A DNA stretch of 64,000 nt from Nocardioides sp. dk884. GTDB lineage: Bacteria > Actinomycetota > Actinomycetes > Propionibacteriales > Nocardioidaceae. The position numbers were made by a program, and so were the translations under genes. Each line of letters begins with the position of its first letter. Position 1 is the first letter of the stretch. Below, piece after piece: positions 36,639-44,894 of this stretch. The notes under the pieces were generated by a model that saw only the letters and a program-made list of their open reading frames with translations, made no database searches and had not been told where the DNA came from. Location of the stretch: the NCBI RefSeq assembly GCF_009557055.1, contig NZ_CP045649.1, forward strand, positions 1,215,501-1,279,500, read 5' to 3'.

Positions 36639-37736
36639 TCACCAGGCCAGGACCGCCTTGACCACCCGGCCGGCGTGCAGGTCGGCGACCGCGCGGTTGA
36701 TGTCGGCGAACGGGTAGGTCGTGACCAGGTGGTCGAGGTCGAAGCGTCCGGCCTCGCGCATCGCGATCAGGCGCGGCACCATCTCCAGTGGGTCGGAGTC
36801 GCCCTCGACCGACGCGGTGAGCGTCTTGCCGCCCTGGAGCAGGTCGACGGCGTCCACGGCGTACTCCTCGGCGCCGAGGCCGAGCGCGACGAGGGTGCCG
36901 CGCGGGCCGAGGGCCTGCATCGCCTCGCGGACCACCGCGGGCGCGGCCGTGGTGTCGATGGCGTACCGCGCGCCGCCGCCGGTCAGCTCACGCAGCCGGT
37001 CCACGAGCGGCGTGCCGTCGAGGGACGCGGGGTCGAGGGGTGTCGCGCCGAGCGCCGCGGCCGCCTCGAGGCGCGAGGGGAGGAGGTCGACGGCGACCAC
37101 GGTGCCGACGCCCTCGGCGACCGCGGCGGCGATCGCGGCCAGCCCGACCGCGCCGGCGCCGTGCACGACCAGGCTGTCCTCGGGGGTGGGGCGCAGCACG
37201 TTGAGCACGGTGCCGGCGCCGGTCTGGAAGGCGCAGCCGTACGGCGCCAGCAGGGCGAGGTCGAGCGCGGGGTCCACGACCACGCAGTTGTCCTGATGGG
37301 CGATCGCGTGCCGGGCGAAGGAGGACTGGCCGAAGAACGAGCCGAGCACGGGCTGCCCGTCGCGGTGGTGGGTGGTCGAGCCGTCCGGGCGGAAGCCCAG
37401 GTAGTTGAGCACCAGCGTCTGCTCGCAGTGCCCGACGTGGCCGGCGCGGCAGGCCGGGCAGGTGCGGCACGAGCGCAGGCTGAGCACCACGTGGTCGCCG
37501 ACCGCGATGCCGCTGACGTCGGCGCCCACCCGCTCCACGACACCGGTGCCCTCGTGGCCGAAGACGTTGGGGAACATCTCCGCCGGCAGCATGGTGCGCA
37601 TCGTGATGTCGGTGTGACACAGGCCGGTGGCGACGATGCGGACCAGCACCTCCTCGGGCCGGGGGTCGTCCAGCTCGACCTCGGTGAGGGTGAAGTCCTG
37701 GCCGGGAGACTCGACGAGCGCGACGGTGGTCTGCAT
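36639..37736 (-). CDS. zinc-dependent alcohol dehydrogenase (MDR family)
   Basis: A 365-residue medium-chain dehydrogenase. The catalytic zinc ligands are in GLCHTDI and FGHEGTGVV, the structural zinc cysteines are in CRTCPACRAGHVGHC, and the Rossmann motif is VVHGAGAVGLAAI. It resembles class III/aryl-alcohol type enzymes that oxidise primary alcohols with NAD(P). ATG 37736 is preferred over an in-frame TTG at 37745 because TAGGTT stands seven bases before the ATG. A perfect 12-bp palindrome covers the promoter, so a TetR-type repressor probably controls it. The physiological alcohol is unknown. Confidence 0.9.
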   Translation of the reverse strand: MQTTVALVESPGQDFTLTEVELDDPRPEEVLVRIVATGLCHTDITMRTMLPAEMFPNVFGHEGTGVVERVGADVSGIAVGDHVVLSLRSCRTCPACRAGHVGHCEQTLVLNYLGFRPDGSTTHHRDGQPVLGSFFGQSSFARHAIAHQDNCVVVDPALDLALLAPYGCAFQTGAGTVLNVLRPTPEDSLVVHGAGAVGLAAIAAAVAEGVGTVVAVDLLPSRLEAAAALGATPLDPASLDGTPLVDRLRELTGGGARYAIDTTAAPAVVREAMQALGPRGTLVALGLGAEEYAVDAVDLLQGGKTLTASVEGDSDPLEMVPRLIAMREAGRFDLDHLVTTYPFADINRAVADLHAGRVVKAVLAW

Positions 37737-37743
37737 GGCCGAC

Positions 37744-37749
37744 AACCTA
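37744..37749 (-). promoter_or_regulatory. leaderless -10 element of the alcohol dehydrogenase gene
   Basis: TAGGTT on the minus strand, seven bases before ATG 37736. Its upstream edge touches the palindrome at 37749-37760. Confidence 0.55.
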
Positions 37750-37760
37750 GAACGCGTTCT
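37749..37760. promoter_or_regulatory. TetR/KstR-like operator upstream of the alcohol dehydrogenase
   Basis: The 12-bp perfect palindrome AGAACGCGTTCT. With the T at 37748 it matches the published KstR-type pattern TNNAACNNGTTNNA at all but the last base. It abuts the -10 element, ideal for repression. Confidence 0.55.
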
Positions 37761-37842
37761 CGTTGTTGTCGCGTGGCCGCGCCGGAACCGGCGCAGCGGC
37801 CGGGTCGGAGGCCGCGCCGCGGGGCAGCGCGGTCGGGGAGCC

Positions 37843-37848
37843 TAGACT
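37843..37848 (+). promoter_or_regulatory. -10 element of folC
   Basis: TAGACT nine bases before ATG 37858, giving a leaderless or nearly leaderless mRNA. Confidence 0.5.
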
Positions 37849-37857
37849 CGTGCCGCG

Positions 37858-39231
37858 ATGAGCCAGACCCCCGATGCCCCCGACGGGCCACGTTTCGCCC
37901 AGACCTTCGACGAGGTCGAGGACGCCCTGCTGTCCCGGTGGCCCGAGACCCGGCTCGAGCCCTCGCTCGACCGGATCCGCGCCTTCGTCGACCTGCTCGG
38001 CGACCCCCAGCACACCTACCCGGTCATCCACCTGACCGGCACCAACGGCAAGACCTCCACCTCCCGGATGATCGATGCGCTGCTGCGCGCGCTCGACCTG
38101 CGCACCGGCCGGTTCACCAGCCCGCACGTGGAGAAGATGAGCGAGCGGATCAGCATCGACGGCGAGCCGCTGGCCGACGAGGACTTCGTGCGCGCCTTCA
38201 ACGACGTCGCGCCGTACACCCACCTGGTCGACGCGGCCAGCGAGCACCCGCTGTCGTTCTTCGAGGTGGTGGTCGCGATGGCCTTCGCCGCCTTCTCCGA
38301 CGCCCCGGTCGAGGCCGCGGTCGTCGAGGTCGGGATGGGCGGGTCGTGGGACGCCACCAACGTCGCCGACGCCGCGGTCGCGGTCGTGCTGCCGATCGCG
38401 CTGGACCACGCCCGCTACCTCGGTGACACGCCCGCCGAGATCGCTGTCGAGAAGGCCGGGATCATCAAGCCCGGCTCCACGGTCGTGATCGCCGAGCAGC
38501 AGCCCGACGTCGCCGTCGTGCTGCTGGCGCGCGCCGAGGAGGTCGGCGCGAGCGTCGCCCGTGAGGGTATGGAGTTCGGCGTCGTCCACCGGGCCCCGGC
38601 CGTGGGTGGCCAGCTGGTGTCGCTGCAGGGCCTGCGCGGGCGCTACGAGGACCTGTTCCTCCCGCTGCACGGCGCCCACCAGGCGCAGAACGCCGCCGTG
38701 GCGCTGGCCGCCGTGGAGGCCTTCATTGGCGGCGAGGAGCCGCTGGCCGACGACGTCGTACGCCGCGCGTTCGCCGAGGTGACCTCCCCGGGCCGCCTCG
38801 AGGTCGTGCGCCGCTCGCCGACGATCATCCTGGACGCCGCCCACAACCCGCACGGCGCGGAGGCACTGGGTGCCGCGCTGGAGGACTCCTTCGCCTTCGA
38901 CCCGCTGATCGGCGTGGTCGGCGTGATGGGGGACAAGGACGCCGAGGGCCTGCTCGCTGCCCTGGAGCCGCGCCTGGCCCACGTCGTGTGCACGCGTGCG
39001 TCCACCGACCGCGCCACCGATCCCGAGGTGCTCGGCGAGATCGCGCGGGAGATCTTCGGCGAGGACCGGGTCTCGGTGGTGCCGCGGCTCGCCGACGCCC
39101 TCGACGTCGCCGCCGGCCTGGCCGAGTCCGGCGAGGGGCAGCGCTCCTCGGTCGGCACCGGAGCGGTGCTGGTCACCGGGTCGGTCATCACCGTGGGCGA
39201 GGCCCGCACCCTGCTGGGAGGACCCAAGTGA
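37858..39231 (+). CDS. folC: bifunctional dihydrofolate synthase / folylpolyglutamate synthase
   Basis: A 457-residue Mur-ligase-like enzyme adding Glu to dihydropteroate and to reduced folates. The P-loop is LTGTNGKTSTSRM; family motifs include FTSPHVEKMSERI, VEVGMGGSWDATN and LDAAHNPHGAEAL. Length and order fit the bacterial two-function enzyme. It overlaps the DUF4233 gene by four bases (GTGA), a pairing conserved in actinobacteria. Confidence 0.96.
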   Translation: MSQTPDAPDGPRFAQTFDEVEDALLSRWPETRLEPSLDRIRAFVDLLGDPQHTYPVIHLTGTNGKTSTSRMIDALLRALDLRTGRFTSPHVEKMSERISIDGEPLADEDFVRAFNDVAPYTHLVDAASEHPLSFFEVVVAMAFAAFSDAPVEAAVVEVGMGGSWDATNVADAAVAVVLPIALDHARYLGDTPAEIAVEKAGIIKPGSTVVIAEQQPDVAVVLLARAEEVGASVAREGMEFGVVHRAPAVGGQLVSLQGLRGRYEDLFLPLHGAHQAQNAAVALAAVEAFIGGEEPLADDVVRRAFAEVTSPGRLEVVRRSPTIILDAAHNPHGAEALGAALEDSFAFDPLIGVVGVMGDKDAEGLLAALEPRLAHVVCTRASTDRATDPEVLGEIAREIFGEDRVSVVPRLADALDVAAGLAESGEGQRSSVGTGAVLVTGSVITVGEARTLLGGPK

Positions 39232-39641
39232 GCGACGAGACGTCGGTGAACCCCGAGCGGACCCGGTCCCCGCGCCGCGGCATGTGCGCGGCGATCCTGG
39301 GCCTGGAGGCGGTGGTCCTCGGCCTGACCACGCCGGTGATGGTGGCGGTCTCCGACGTCGACGTGGCCACGGCCCTGGCGGTCGGCATCGGCCTGACGGT
39401 GGTGTGCCTGCTGCTCGCCGGCATGCTGCGCCGGGAGTGGGCCTACGCCGCGGGCTGGGTCGTCCAGGTCGTGGCGATCGCGCTGGGCTTCGTGGTCCCG
39501 ATGATGTTCCTGCTCGGCGCGATCTTCGCGCTGCTGTGGGGCACCGCCTACTTCCTCGGCAAGCGCATCGAGACCGAGCGCGCCGCCGCCTGGGCCGCCT
39601 GGGACGCCCAGCAGGCCGCGCACCCGGACCGGGACAGCTGA
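39228..39641 (+). CDS. DUF4233 family membrane protein
   Basis: A 137-residue protein with about four hydrophobic segments (residues 20-40, 45-65, 72-90, 92-110) and an alanine-rich polar C-terminus (AAAWAAWDAQQAA). It belongs to the DUF4233 family, almost always found directly after folC in actinobacteria, with unknown function. GTG 39228 overlaps the folC stop codon. It ends at the second copy of the 22-bp repeat. Confidence 0.85.
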   Translation: MSDETSVNPERTRSPRRGMCAAILGLEAVVLGLTTPVMVAVSDVDVATALAVGIGLTVVCLLLAGMLRREWAYAAGWVVQVVAIALGFVVPMMFLLGAIFALLWGTAYFLGKRIETERAAAWAAWDAQQAAHPDRDS

Positions 39642-39645
39642 CCTC

Positions 39646-39690
39646 TCGCCGAGTCGGCGCCAATGGTTGCGCGAGTCGGCGCCAATGGCG
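39646..39690. repeat. 22-bp repeat, two copies
   Basis: Two units carrying GAGTCGGCGCCAATGG begin 22 bases apart (39651 and 39673), matching the three units at 17641-17706. They fill the 50-bp gap between two convergent stop codons. Confidence 0.85.
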
Positions 39691-39691
39691 C

Positions 39692-41029
39692 TCAGTCGCG
39701 CAGTGCTCGGACCAGGACGGCGAGCGCGTGGTCGAGCTGCCGGTCGTCCACGGAGCCGCCGAACCCGACGACCAGGCCGTGCCGGACGTGGGTGCGGCAC
39801 TGGTCGGCCAGCAGCGGTACGTCGTAGCCGGCCGAGCGGGCAGCGGCGTGCGCGGCCAGCGCCTGCTCGCGCGGCATCAGGAACGTCGCGTACATCCCCG
39901 CGACCGGCCCGGTCAGCTCGCCGTACGGCGCGAGCGCGCCGACCACCCGTGCCGCGCGGTCGGCGTACACCCGGCGCGCGGAGCGGACCACCTTGTCGAC
40001 GTAGCCGTCGCGCAGCAGGGCGAGCAGCGCGCGCTGCACCGGCCACGGCGGTGAGTCGTGGGTGACCGCGCGCTCGCGCTCGACGTGCTCGCGGATCGCC
40101 GCCGGCGCGACCAGCCAGCCCAGCCGCATGCTCGGCGCGACCGACTTGCTGGCGGTGCCGAGGTAGACGACCCGCTCGCGGTCGAGCCCGGCGAGCGCGG
40201 GCACCGGTGCCACGTCGTAGCGCAGCTCGGAGTCGTAGTCGTCCTCGATCACGACCGCGCCGGCCCGGCGGGCGCTCGCCAGCAGCGCCACCCGGTGGGC
40301 GGCCGGCATCGTGCGCCCGAGCGGGTGCTGGTGCGCGGGGGTGACGTACGCCGCGACGGCACCGGCGAGGTCGGGCACCTCCAGCGCGGGCACGTCGCGG
40401 ACCACGCGCCCGGTCGCGGCCACGGTCGCGGCGGCCGCGCGGTAGCCGGGGTCCTCCACTGCGACCGGCCCCGGCGGCAGAGCGCCCAGCGTGTGACGCA
40501 GCCCCTCGCTGGTGCCGGCGGTCAGCAGCACCTCGTCGGGGTCGCAGACGACGCCCCGCACGTGCGCCAGCCGCTCGGCCAGCGCGACGCGCAGCTCCCG
40601 CAGACCGCGCGGGTCGTCGTACCCGGCCGGCGGGCGCGCGGTGGAGACCTCGCGCCAGGCGCGGCGCCACAGCGCGGCGTGGCGGGGGTCGATCCACGGC
40701 GTCCCGGTGCTCAGCCGGAGCAGGCCCGGCGCGGGCGCAGCGGTACGACGCGTGGTCGGCGCCGCGGCGAGCGGCGGCGCGGCGGACACGAAGGTCCCGG
40801 ACCCGTGGCGCCCCTCCAGCCACCCCTCGGCGACCAGCTGCGCGTAGGCCTGCTCGGTCACCGACCGCGCGACGCCGAGGTCGGAGGCGAGTGCGCGGCT
40901 GCTCGGCAGGCGGGTGCCGGCCGCCAGGCTCGCGGACGTGATCTGCGCGCGCACCTGGTCGGCGAGCTGGGTGCCGAGAGGTCGGGCGCCGCTGCGGTCC
41001 AGCGTGACCGGGAGGGCGGGGGAGCGCAT
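39692..41029 (-). CDS. MocR-type regulator (GntR HTH fused to aminotransferase domain)
   Basis: A 445-residue MocR/PdxR-family regulator. Residues 15-85 are a GntR winged helix (LADQVRAQITSASLAAGTRL and SVTEQAYAQLVAEGW); residues 105-440 are a fold-type I aminotransferase domain with PLP Lys295 in GTASKSVAP and the pyridine-binding Asp in EDDYDSELRYD. Such proteins use PLP as effector. It is divergent from a flavin-binding PNPOx-like gene and the 69-bp gap holds a long inverted repeat, so that gene is the probable target, with autoregulation. Confidence 0.92.
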   Translation of the reverse strand: MRSPALPVTLDRSGARPLGTQLADQVRAQITSASLAAGTRLPSSRALASDLGVARSVTEQAYAQLVAEGWLEGRHGSGTFVSAAPPLAAAPTTRRTAAPAPGLLRLSTGTPWIDPRHAALWRRAWREVSTARPPAGYDDPRGLRELRVALAERLAHVRGVVCDPDEVLLTAGTSEGLRHTLGALPPGPVAVEDPGYRAAAATVAATGRVVRDVPALEVPDLAGAVAAYVTPAHQHPLGRTMPAAHRVALLASARRAGAVVIEDDYDSELRYDVAPVPALAGLDRERVVYLGTASKSVAPSMRLGWLVAPAAIREHVERERAVTHDSPPWPVQRALLALLRDGYVDKVVRSARRVYADRAARVVGALAPYGELTGPVAGMYATFLMPREQALAAHAAARSAGYDVPLLADQCRTHVRHGLVVGFGGSVDDRQLDHALAVLVRALRD

Positions 41030-41031
41030 GG

Positions 41032-41079
41032 AGTGTCCTGTCGTTCTGGCCTCGGATTGGCCCCTGACGACAGGCCACT
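41032..41079. promoter_or_regulatory. long inverted repeat between the MocR gene and its divergent neighbour
   Basis: AGTGTCCTGTCGT (41032-41044) and the reverse complement of AGTGGCCTGTCGT (41067-41079) match at 12 of 13 positions, with 22 bases between. The arms are about three helical turns apart, a fit to a dimeric MocR protein. Confidence 0.65.
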
Positions 41080-41098
41080 GAGGTCCGACGATAGACCC

Positions 41099-41785
41099 AT
41101 GACCCTCCCGCTCTCACCCACCGCACGCACGACCGTCGTCCGCGGCCGGCACCGCGCCGTCTCCGAGCGCGCCGAACTCCACGCCTTCCTCGCCGACGGC
41201 CTCCTCGCCCACGTGGGCGTCGTGGTCGGCGACGGCGCCGCCGCGCACCCCGTCGTACTCCCGACGGCGTACGCCGTGGACCCCGACGGCCCGGACGAGG
41301 GCGGCACCCTCTACCTCCACGGCTCGGTCGCCGCCCGCTGGCTGCGCGCCGCGATCGGGGCGACCGTCTGCGTCACGGTCACCGAGGTGGACGGCGTGGT
41401 CACCGCCCGCTCGGCCTTCCACCACTCGATGAACTACCGCTCCGCGGTGGTGATCGGCGTCGCCCGGGAGGTGCTCGACGCCCACGAGCGCGACCGCGCC
41501 CTGGACGCGATGGTGGACCACCTCGTCCCCGGCCGCGCCGCCACCCTGCGCCCCAGCACCCGCAAGGAGCTCGCCGCGACACTGGTCCTCGCCGTACCCC
41601 TCGTGGAGGCGTCGATGAAGGCCCGCGCCGGCGGCCCCGTCGACGACCCCGAGGACATCGCCGCGGGCACCTGGGGCGGGCACCTCCCGGTACGCCGGGT
41701 CTGGGACGCGCCGGTGCCGGACGCCGACGCCCGCGGGGAGGCGCCGGCCGACGTGCGGGCCCGGGTCGCGCCCACGCATGCGTGA
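41099..41785 (+). CDS. flavin-nucleotide-binding PNPOx-like protein
   Basis: A 228-residue split-barrel protein of the pyridoxamine 5'-phosphate oxidase-like group (PF12900 type). Features are the N-terminal TVVRGRHRAVSER, the barrel segment HPVVLPTAYAVD, LYLHGSVAARWLRAA, and SAFHHSMNYRSAVVIG. Members bind FMN or haem and many are linked to MocR regulators. Whether it handles vitamin B6 vitamers is inference from its divergent MocR neighbour. ATG 41099 was chosen as the first Met after the regulatory gap. Confidence 0.87.
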   Translation: MTLPLSPTARTTVVRGRHRAVSERAELHAFLADGLLAHVGVVVGDGAAAHPVVLPTAYAVDPDGPDEGGTLYLHGSVAARWLRAAIGATVCVTVTEVDGVVTARSAFHHSMNYRSAVVIGVAREVLDAHERDRALDAMVDHLVPGRAATLRPSTRKELAATLVLAVPLVEASMKARAGGPVDDPEDIAAGTWGGHLPVRRVWDAPVPDADARGEAPADVRARVAPTHA

Positions 41786-41812
41786 CGCGCCGGGGCATCG
41801 CGGGCAGGGGGA

Positions 41813-41818
41813 TAGGCT
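41813..41818 (+). promoter_or_regulatory. leaderless -10 element of ndk
   Basis: TAGGCT six bases before ATG 41825. Confidence 0.6.
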
Positions 41819-41824
41819 GAGCCC

Positions 41825-42232
41825 ATGACGCAGCGCACACTGGTCCTCCTCAAGCCCGACACCGTCAGCCGTGGCCTGGTCGGCGAGGTGCTGACCCGCT
41901 ACGAGGACAAGGGCCTCTCGATCGTCGCGATGGAGATGCGCCAGATCGACGCCGACGTCTCTGACCAGCACTACGCCGAGCACGTCGAGCGCGACTTCTA
42001 CCCGGCGCTGCGCGAGTTCGTGACCAGCGGCCCGCTCGTCTCCCTCGTGCTCGAGGGCGAGGACGCCATCGAGGTCGTCCGCGCGCTCAACGGCGCCACC
42101 GACGGGCGCAAGGCCGCCCCCGGCACGATCCGCGGCGACTACTCGCTGTCCAACCGCGAGAACCTCGTGCACGGCTCGGACTCCCCGGAGTCGGCCGCGC
42201 GCGAGATCGGGATCTGGTTCCCGGGTCTCTGA
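41825..42232 (+). CDS. ndk: nucleoside diphosphate kinase
   Basis: A 135-residue kinase transferring the gamma-phosphate of ATP to NDPs through a phosphohistidine. The start is RTLVLLKPDTVSRGL; the active His116 is in ENLVHGSDSPESA. Length is normal. The mRNA is probably leaderless. A 14-bp hairpin follows. Confidence 0.97.
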   Translation: MTQRTLVLLKPDTVSRGLVGEVLTRYEDKGLSIVAMEMRQIDADVSDQHYAEHVERDFYPALREFVTSGPLVSLVLEGEDAIEVVRALNGATDGRKAAPGTIRGDYSLSNRENLVHGSDSPESAAREIGIWFPGL

Positions 42233-42245
42233 CCCCCGTCGTACG

Positions 42246-42276
42246 TCGGGCCGGTGCGCAGCGCGCACCGGCCCGA
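42246..42276 (+). terminator. terminator of ndk
   Basis: A 14-bp perfect stem (42246-42259 with 42263-42276) with a three-base loop, 13 bp after the ndk stop. Confidence 0.72.
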
Positions 42277-42383
42277 TGCCATTTGTGCCGCCTCGGAGCG
42301 CGTGTCCTCCCGTTCCGGTGGGTCGCGGCTTCGTAGCCTGAAGGCTCTTCCCCACCAGCACCATCCGAAAGCGGCGGCACCCC

Positions 42384-43412
42384 ATGGCGAACAGCTTCTT
42401 CGGCCGGGACATGGCAGTCGACCTCGGCACCGCCAACACCCTGGTCTACGTCCGCGGCAAGGGCGTCCTGCTCGATGAGCCCAGCGTCGTGGCGCTCAAT
42501 GCCAGCACCGGCGAGATCCTCGCGGTCGGGCACGAGGCGAAGCGCATGATCGGTCGCACCCCCGACAACATCGCGGCCATCCGCCCGCTCAAGGACGGCG
42601 TCATCGCCGACTTCGAGGCGACCGAGCAGATGCTGCGCTTCTTCATCCAGCAGGTCCACAAGCGGCGCTACTTCGCCAAGCCCCGGATGGTCGTGTGCGT
42701 GCCGAGCGGCATCACCGCCGTCGAGCAGCGCGCGGTCAAGGAGGCCGGCTACCAGGCCGGCGCCCGCAAGGTCTACATCGTCGAGGAGCCGATGGCCGCG
42801 GCCATCGGCGCCGGGCTCCCGGTGCACCAGGCCACCGGCAACATGGTCGTCGACGTCGGCGGCGGCACCACCGAGGTCGCCGTCATCTCCCTGGGCGGCA
42901 TCGTGACCAGCCTCAGCGTGCGCACCGCCGGCGACGACCTCGACGCCGCGATCGTGGCGTGGATGAAGAAGGAGTACTCCCTGATGCTCGGGGAGCGCAC
43001 CGCCGAGGAGGTCAAGATGACCCTCGGCTCGGCCTTCCCGCTGCCCGACGAGCCCGAGGCCGAGATCCGCGGCCGCGACATGATCTCCGGTCTGCCGCGC
43101 ACCGTCGTCGTCTCCAGCGCCGAGATCCGCCAGGCCCTCGAGGAGCCGTTGCACGCGATCGTCGACGCCGTGCGCGCGACCCTCGACCAGACCCCGCCCG
43201 AGCTCGCCGGCGACATCATGGACCGCGGCATCGTGCTCACCGGTGGCGGCGCGCTGCTGCGCGGACTCGACGAGCGGCTGCGCCACGAGACCGGCATGCC
43301 GGTGCACGTCGCGGAGGACCCGCTCAGCTCGGTCGCGCTCGGCGCCGGCAAGTGCGTCGAGGAGTTCGAGGCGCTGCAGCAGGTGCTGGTCTCGGAGCCG
43401 AGGCGGTTCTGA
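42384..43412 (+). CDS. mreB: rod shape-determining protein MreB
   Basis: A 342-residue bacterial actin. Phosphate 1 is [11 protein letters not shown], phosphate 2 is [18 protein letters not shown], and the adenosine motif is [18 protein letters not shown]. It polymerises beneath the membrane and guides lateral or spore wall synthesis with MreC, MreD, PBP2 and RodA, all encoded next. A TAGCCT at 42334-42339 is a candidate -10, giving a leader of about 40 bases. The next gene overlaps by one base. Confidence 0.97.
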   Translation: MANSFFGRDMAVDLGTANTLVYVRGKGVLLDEPSVVALNASTGEILAVGHEAKRMIGRTPDNIAAIRPLKDGVIADFEATEQMLRFFIQQVHKRRYFAKPRMVVCVPSGITAVEQRAVKEAGYQAGARKVYIVEEPMAAAIGAGLPVHQATGNMVVDVGGGTTEVAVISLGGIVTSLSVRTAGDDLDAAIVAWMKKEYSLMLGERTAEEVKMTLGSAFPLPDEPEAEIRGRDMISGLPRTVVVSSAEIRQALEEPLHAIVDAVRATLDQTPPELAGDIMDRGIVLTGGGALLRGLDERLRHETGMPVHVAEDPLSSVALGAGKCVEEFEALQQVLVSEPRRF

Positions 43413-44353
43413 TGGCGCTCGACCGGCTCGACCAGCTCCGGTCCCGGGAGCGCCGCTGGCGCAGCTCCGGTGACCTCGGCCGCCCCCGCGGTCCACGCCG
43501 CTCGGTGGCGGCAGCCCTCGTGCTCGCCAGCGTCTCGCTGATGACGCTCGACCAGCAGACCGACCCCGTGATCGAGCCGGCGCGCCGCGCGCTCGGCGAG
43601 GTGATCGGCCCGGTCGAGGTCGGCGCGTCCGCGGTGCTGCGTCCCTTCGTCTCCCTGCCCGGCTGGTTCCGCACCCACGGCGACCTGCGCGGCGAGATCG
43701 ACACCCTCGAGGCCGAGAACGCGCGCCTGCGCGGGGAGGTCAGCACCTCCGGCTACGACCGCAACCGTCTCGCCGAGTACGACGGCCTGACCCGGGCCGC
43801 CTCCGACCTGGGCTACACGCTGGTGCCCGCGCGGGTGGTCGCGCTCGGGCCCTCGCAGTCCTTCTCCTCCACGGTGATGATCGACGCCGGGTCCGAGGCC
43901 GGGCTGAGCGCCGACATGACGGTGATGAACAACGACGGCCTCGTCGGGCGGGTGCTGCGGGTGACCCGGACGACCGCGACCGTGCTGCTGGCCATCGACC
44001 CCGAGTCGGTCGTCGGCGGCCGGATCGGCTCCAGCATGGAGATCGGCTTCCTGCACGGCCGCGGCGCCCTCGGCGACGACGCCCGCCTCGACCTCCAGCT
44101 GCTCGACCAGGCGCTCGTCCCGGGCCGCGGCGACGCCGTGGTGACGTGGGGCAGCCGCAACGGCGCGCCGTACGTCTCGGGCATCCCGGTCGGGGAGGTC
44201 ACGGCGGTCTACTCCAACGTCCGCGACTCCTCCCAGCGTGCCGTGGTGCGCCCCTACGTCGACTTCGCCAGCCTCGACGTGGTCGGTGTCGTGGTGCCCT
44301 CGGGCGCCGACAGCGACCGGGCGTTGATCGAGGCCGAGGGAGGACTGCGATGA
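43412..44353 (+). CDS. mreC: rod shape-determining protein MreC
   Basis: A 313-residue protein with one transmembrane helix at about residues 32-48, a coiled coil at about 85-115 (LRGEIDTLEAENARLRGEV) and a periplasmic-side beta domain to the end (VMIDAGSEAGL, MTVMNNDGLVGRV). It bridges MreB/MreD to PBP2. Its ATG at 43412 overlaps the mreB stop (TGATG) and its stop overlaps mreD (ATGA), so translation is coupled. Confidence 0.94.
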   Translation: MALDRLDQLRSRERRWRSSGDLGRPRGPRRSVAAALVLASVSLMTLDQQTDPVIEPARRALGEVIGPVEVGASAVLRPFVSLPGWFRTHGDLRGEIDTLEAENARLRGEVSTSGYDRNRLAEYDGLTRAASDLGYTLVPARVVALGPSQSFSSTVMIDAGSEAGLSADMTVMNNDGLVGRVLRVTRTTATVLLAIDPESVVGGRIGSSMEIGFLHGRGALGDDARLDLQLLDQALVPGRGDAVVTWGSRNGAPYVSGIPVGEVTAVYSNVRDSSQRAVVRPYVDFASLDVVGVVVPSGADSDRALIEAEGGLR

Positions 44354-44862
44354 GCCTCCTCCGGGCCGCGGTCGCGCTCACCGGCGCGGTGCTCGCCCTG
44401 GTCCTGCAGACGACGTTCTTCTCCCACCTGTCCTGGTCCGGCGTGGTGCCCAACCTGTGCCTGCTGCTGGTCGTGGGCGTCGCGCTCGTGCGCGGCTCCG
44501 AGTTCGCGATGGTGCTCGGCTTCGTGGCCGGGCTGCTGCTCGACCTGGCCCCGCCCGCCGACCACCTCGCCGGCCGCTGGGCGCTCGCCCTGGTCGTCGT
44601 CGGGTACGTCGCGGGGCGGGTGCGCCAGGACGTGCGCCCCACCGCCGTGTCGGTGGTCGCCACCGTCGCGGCCTGCTCCTTCGTCGGCACCTCGGTCTTC
44701 GCGTTGACCGGATTGGTGCTGCGCGACCCCGTGCTCGGGGTCGGGGAGCTGTTGCAGGTGATCGGGATCGCGCTGGTGTGGGACGTGCTGCTCACCCCGT
44801 TCGTGCTGCCGCTGGTGATGGGCGCCTTCCGCCGCCTCCAGCCGGACCGGGTGCCCGCATGA
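44350..44862 (+). CDS. mreD: rod shape-determining protein MreD
   Basis: A 170-residue integral membrane protein with about five hydrophobic segments and no large loops, as expected for MreD (for example LVVGVALVRGSEFAMVLGFV). It stabilises the MreC-RodA-PBP2 complex. ATG 44350 overlaps the mreC stop by four bases. Confidence 0.9.
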   Translation: MSLLRAAVALTGAVLALVLQTTFFSHLSWSGVVPNLCLLLVVGVALVRGSEFAMVLGFVAGLLLDLAPPADHLAGRWALALVVVGYVAGRVRQDVRPTAVSVVATVAACSFVGTSVFALTGLVLRDPVLGVGELLQVIGIALVWDVLLTPFVLPLVMGAFRRLQPDRVPA

Positions 44863-44894
44863 CGCGCCCGGTGGACGACGGAGGGGTGCGCTGA
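44859..44894 (+). other. 11-codon mini-ORF bridging mreD and mrdA
   Basis: ATG 44859 overlaps the mreD stop as ATGA, encodes MTRPVDDGGVR and stops at 44892-44894, where TGATG gives the mrdA start. This chain of overlaps could carry ribosomes across the 31-bp gap. Whether it is translated is unknown. Confidence 0.35.
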
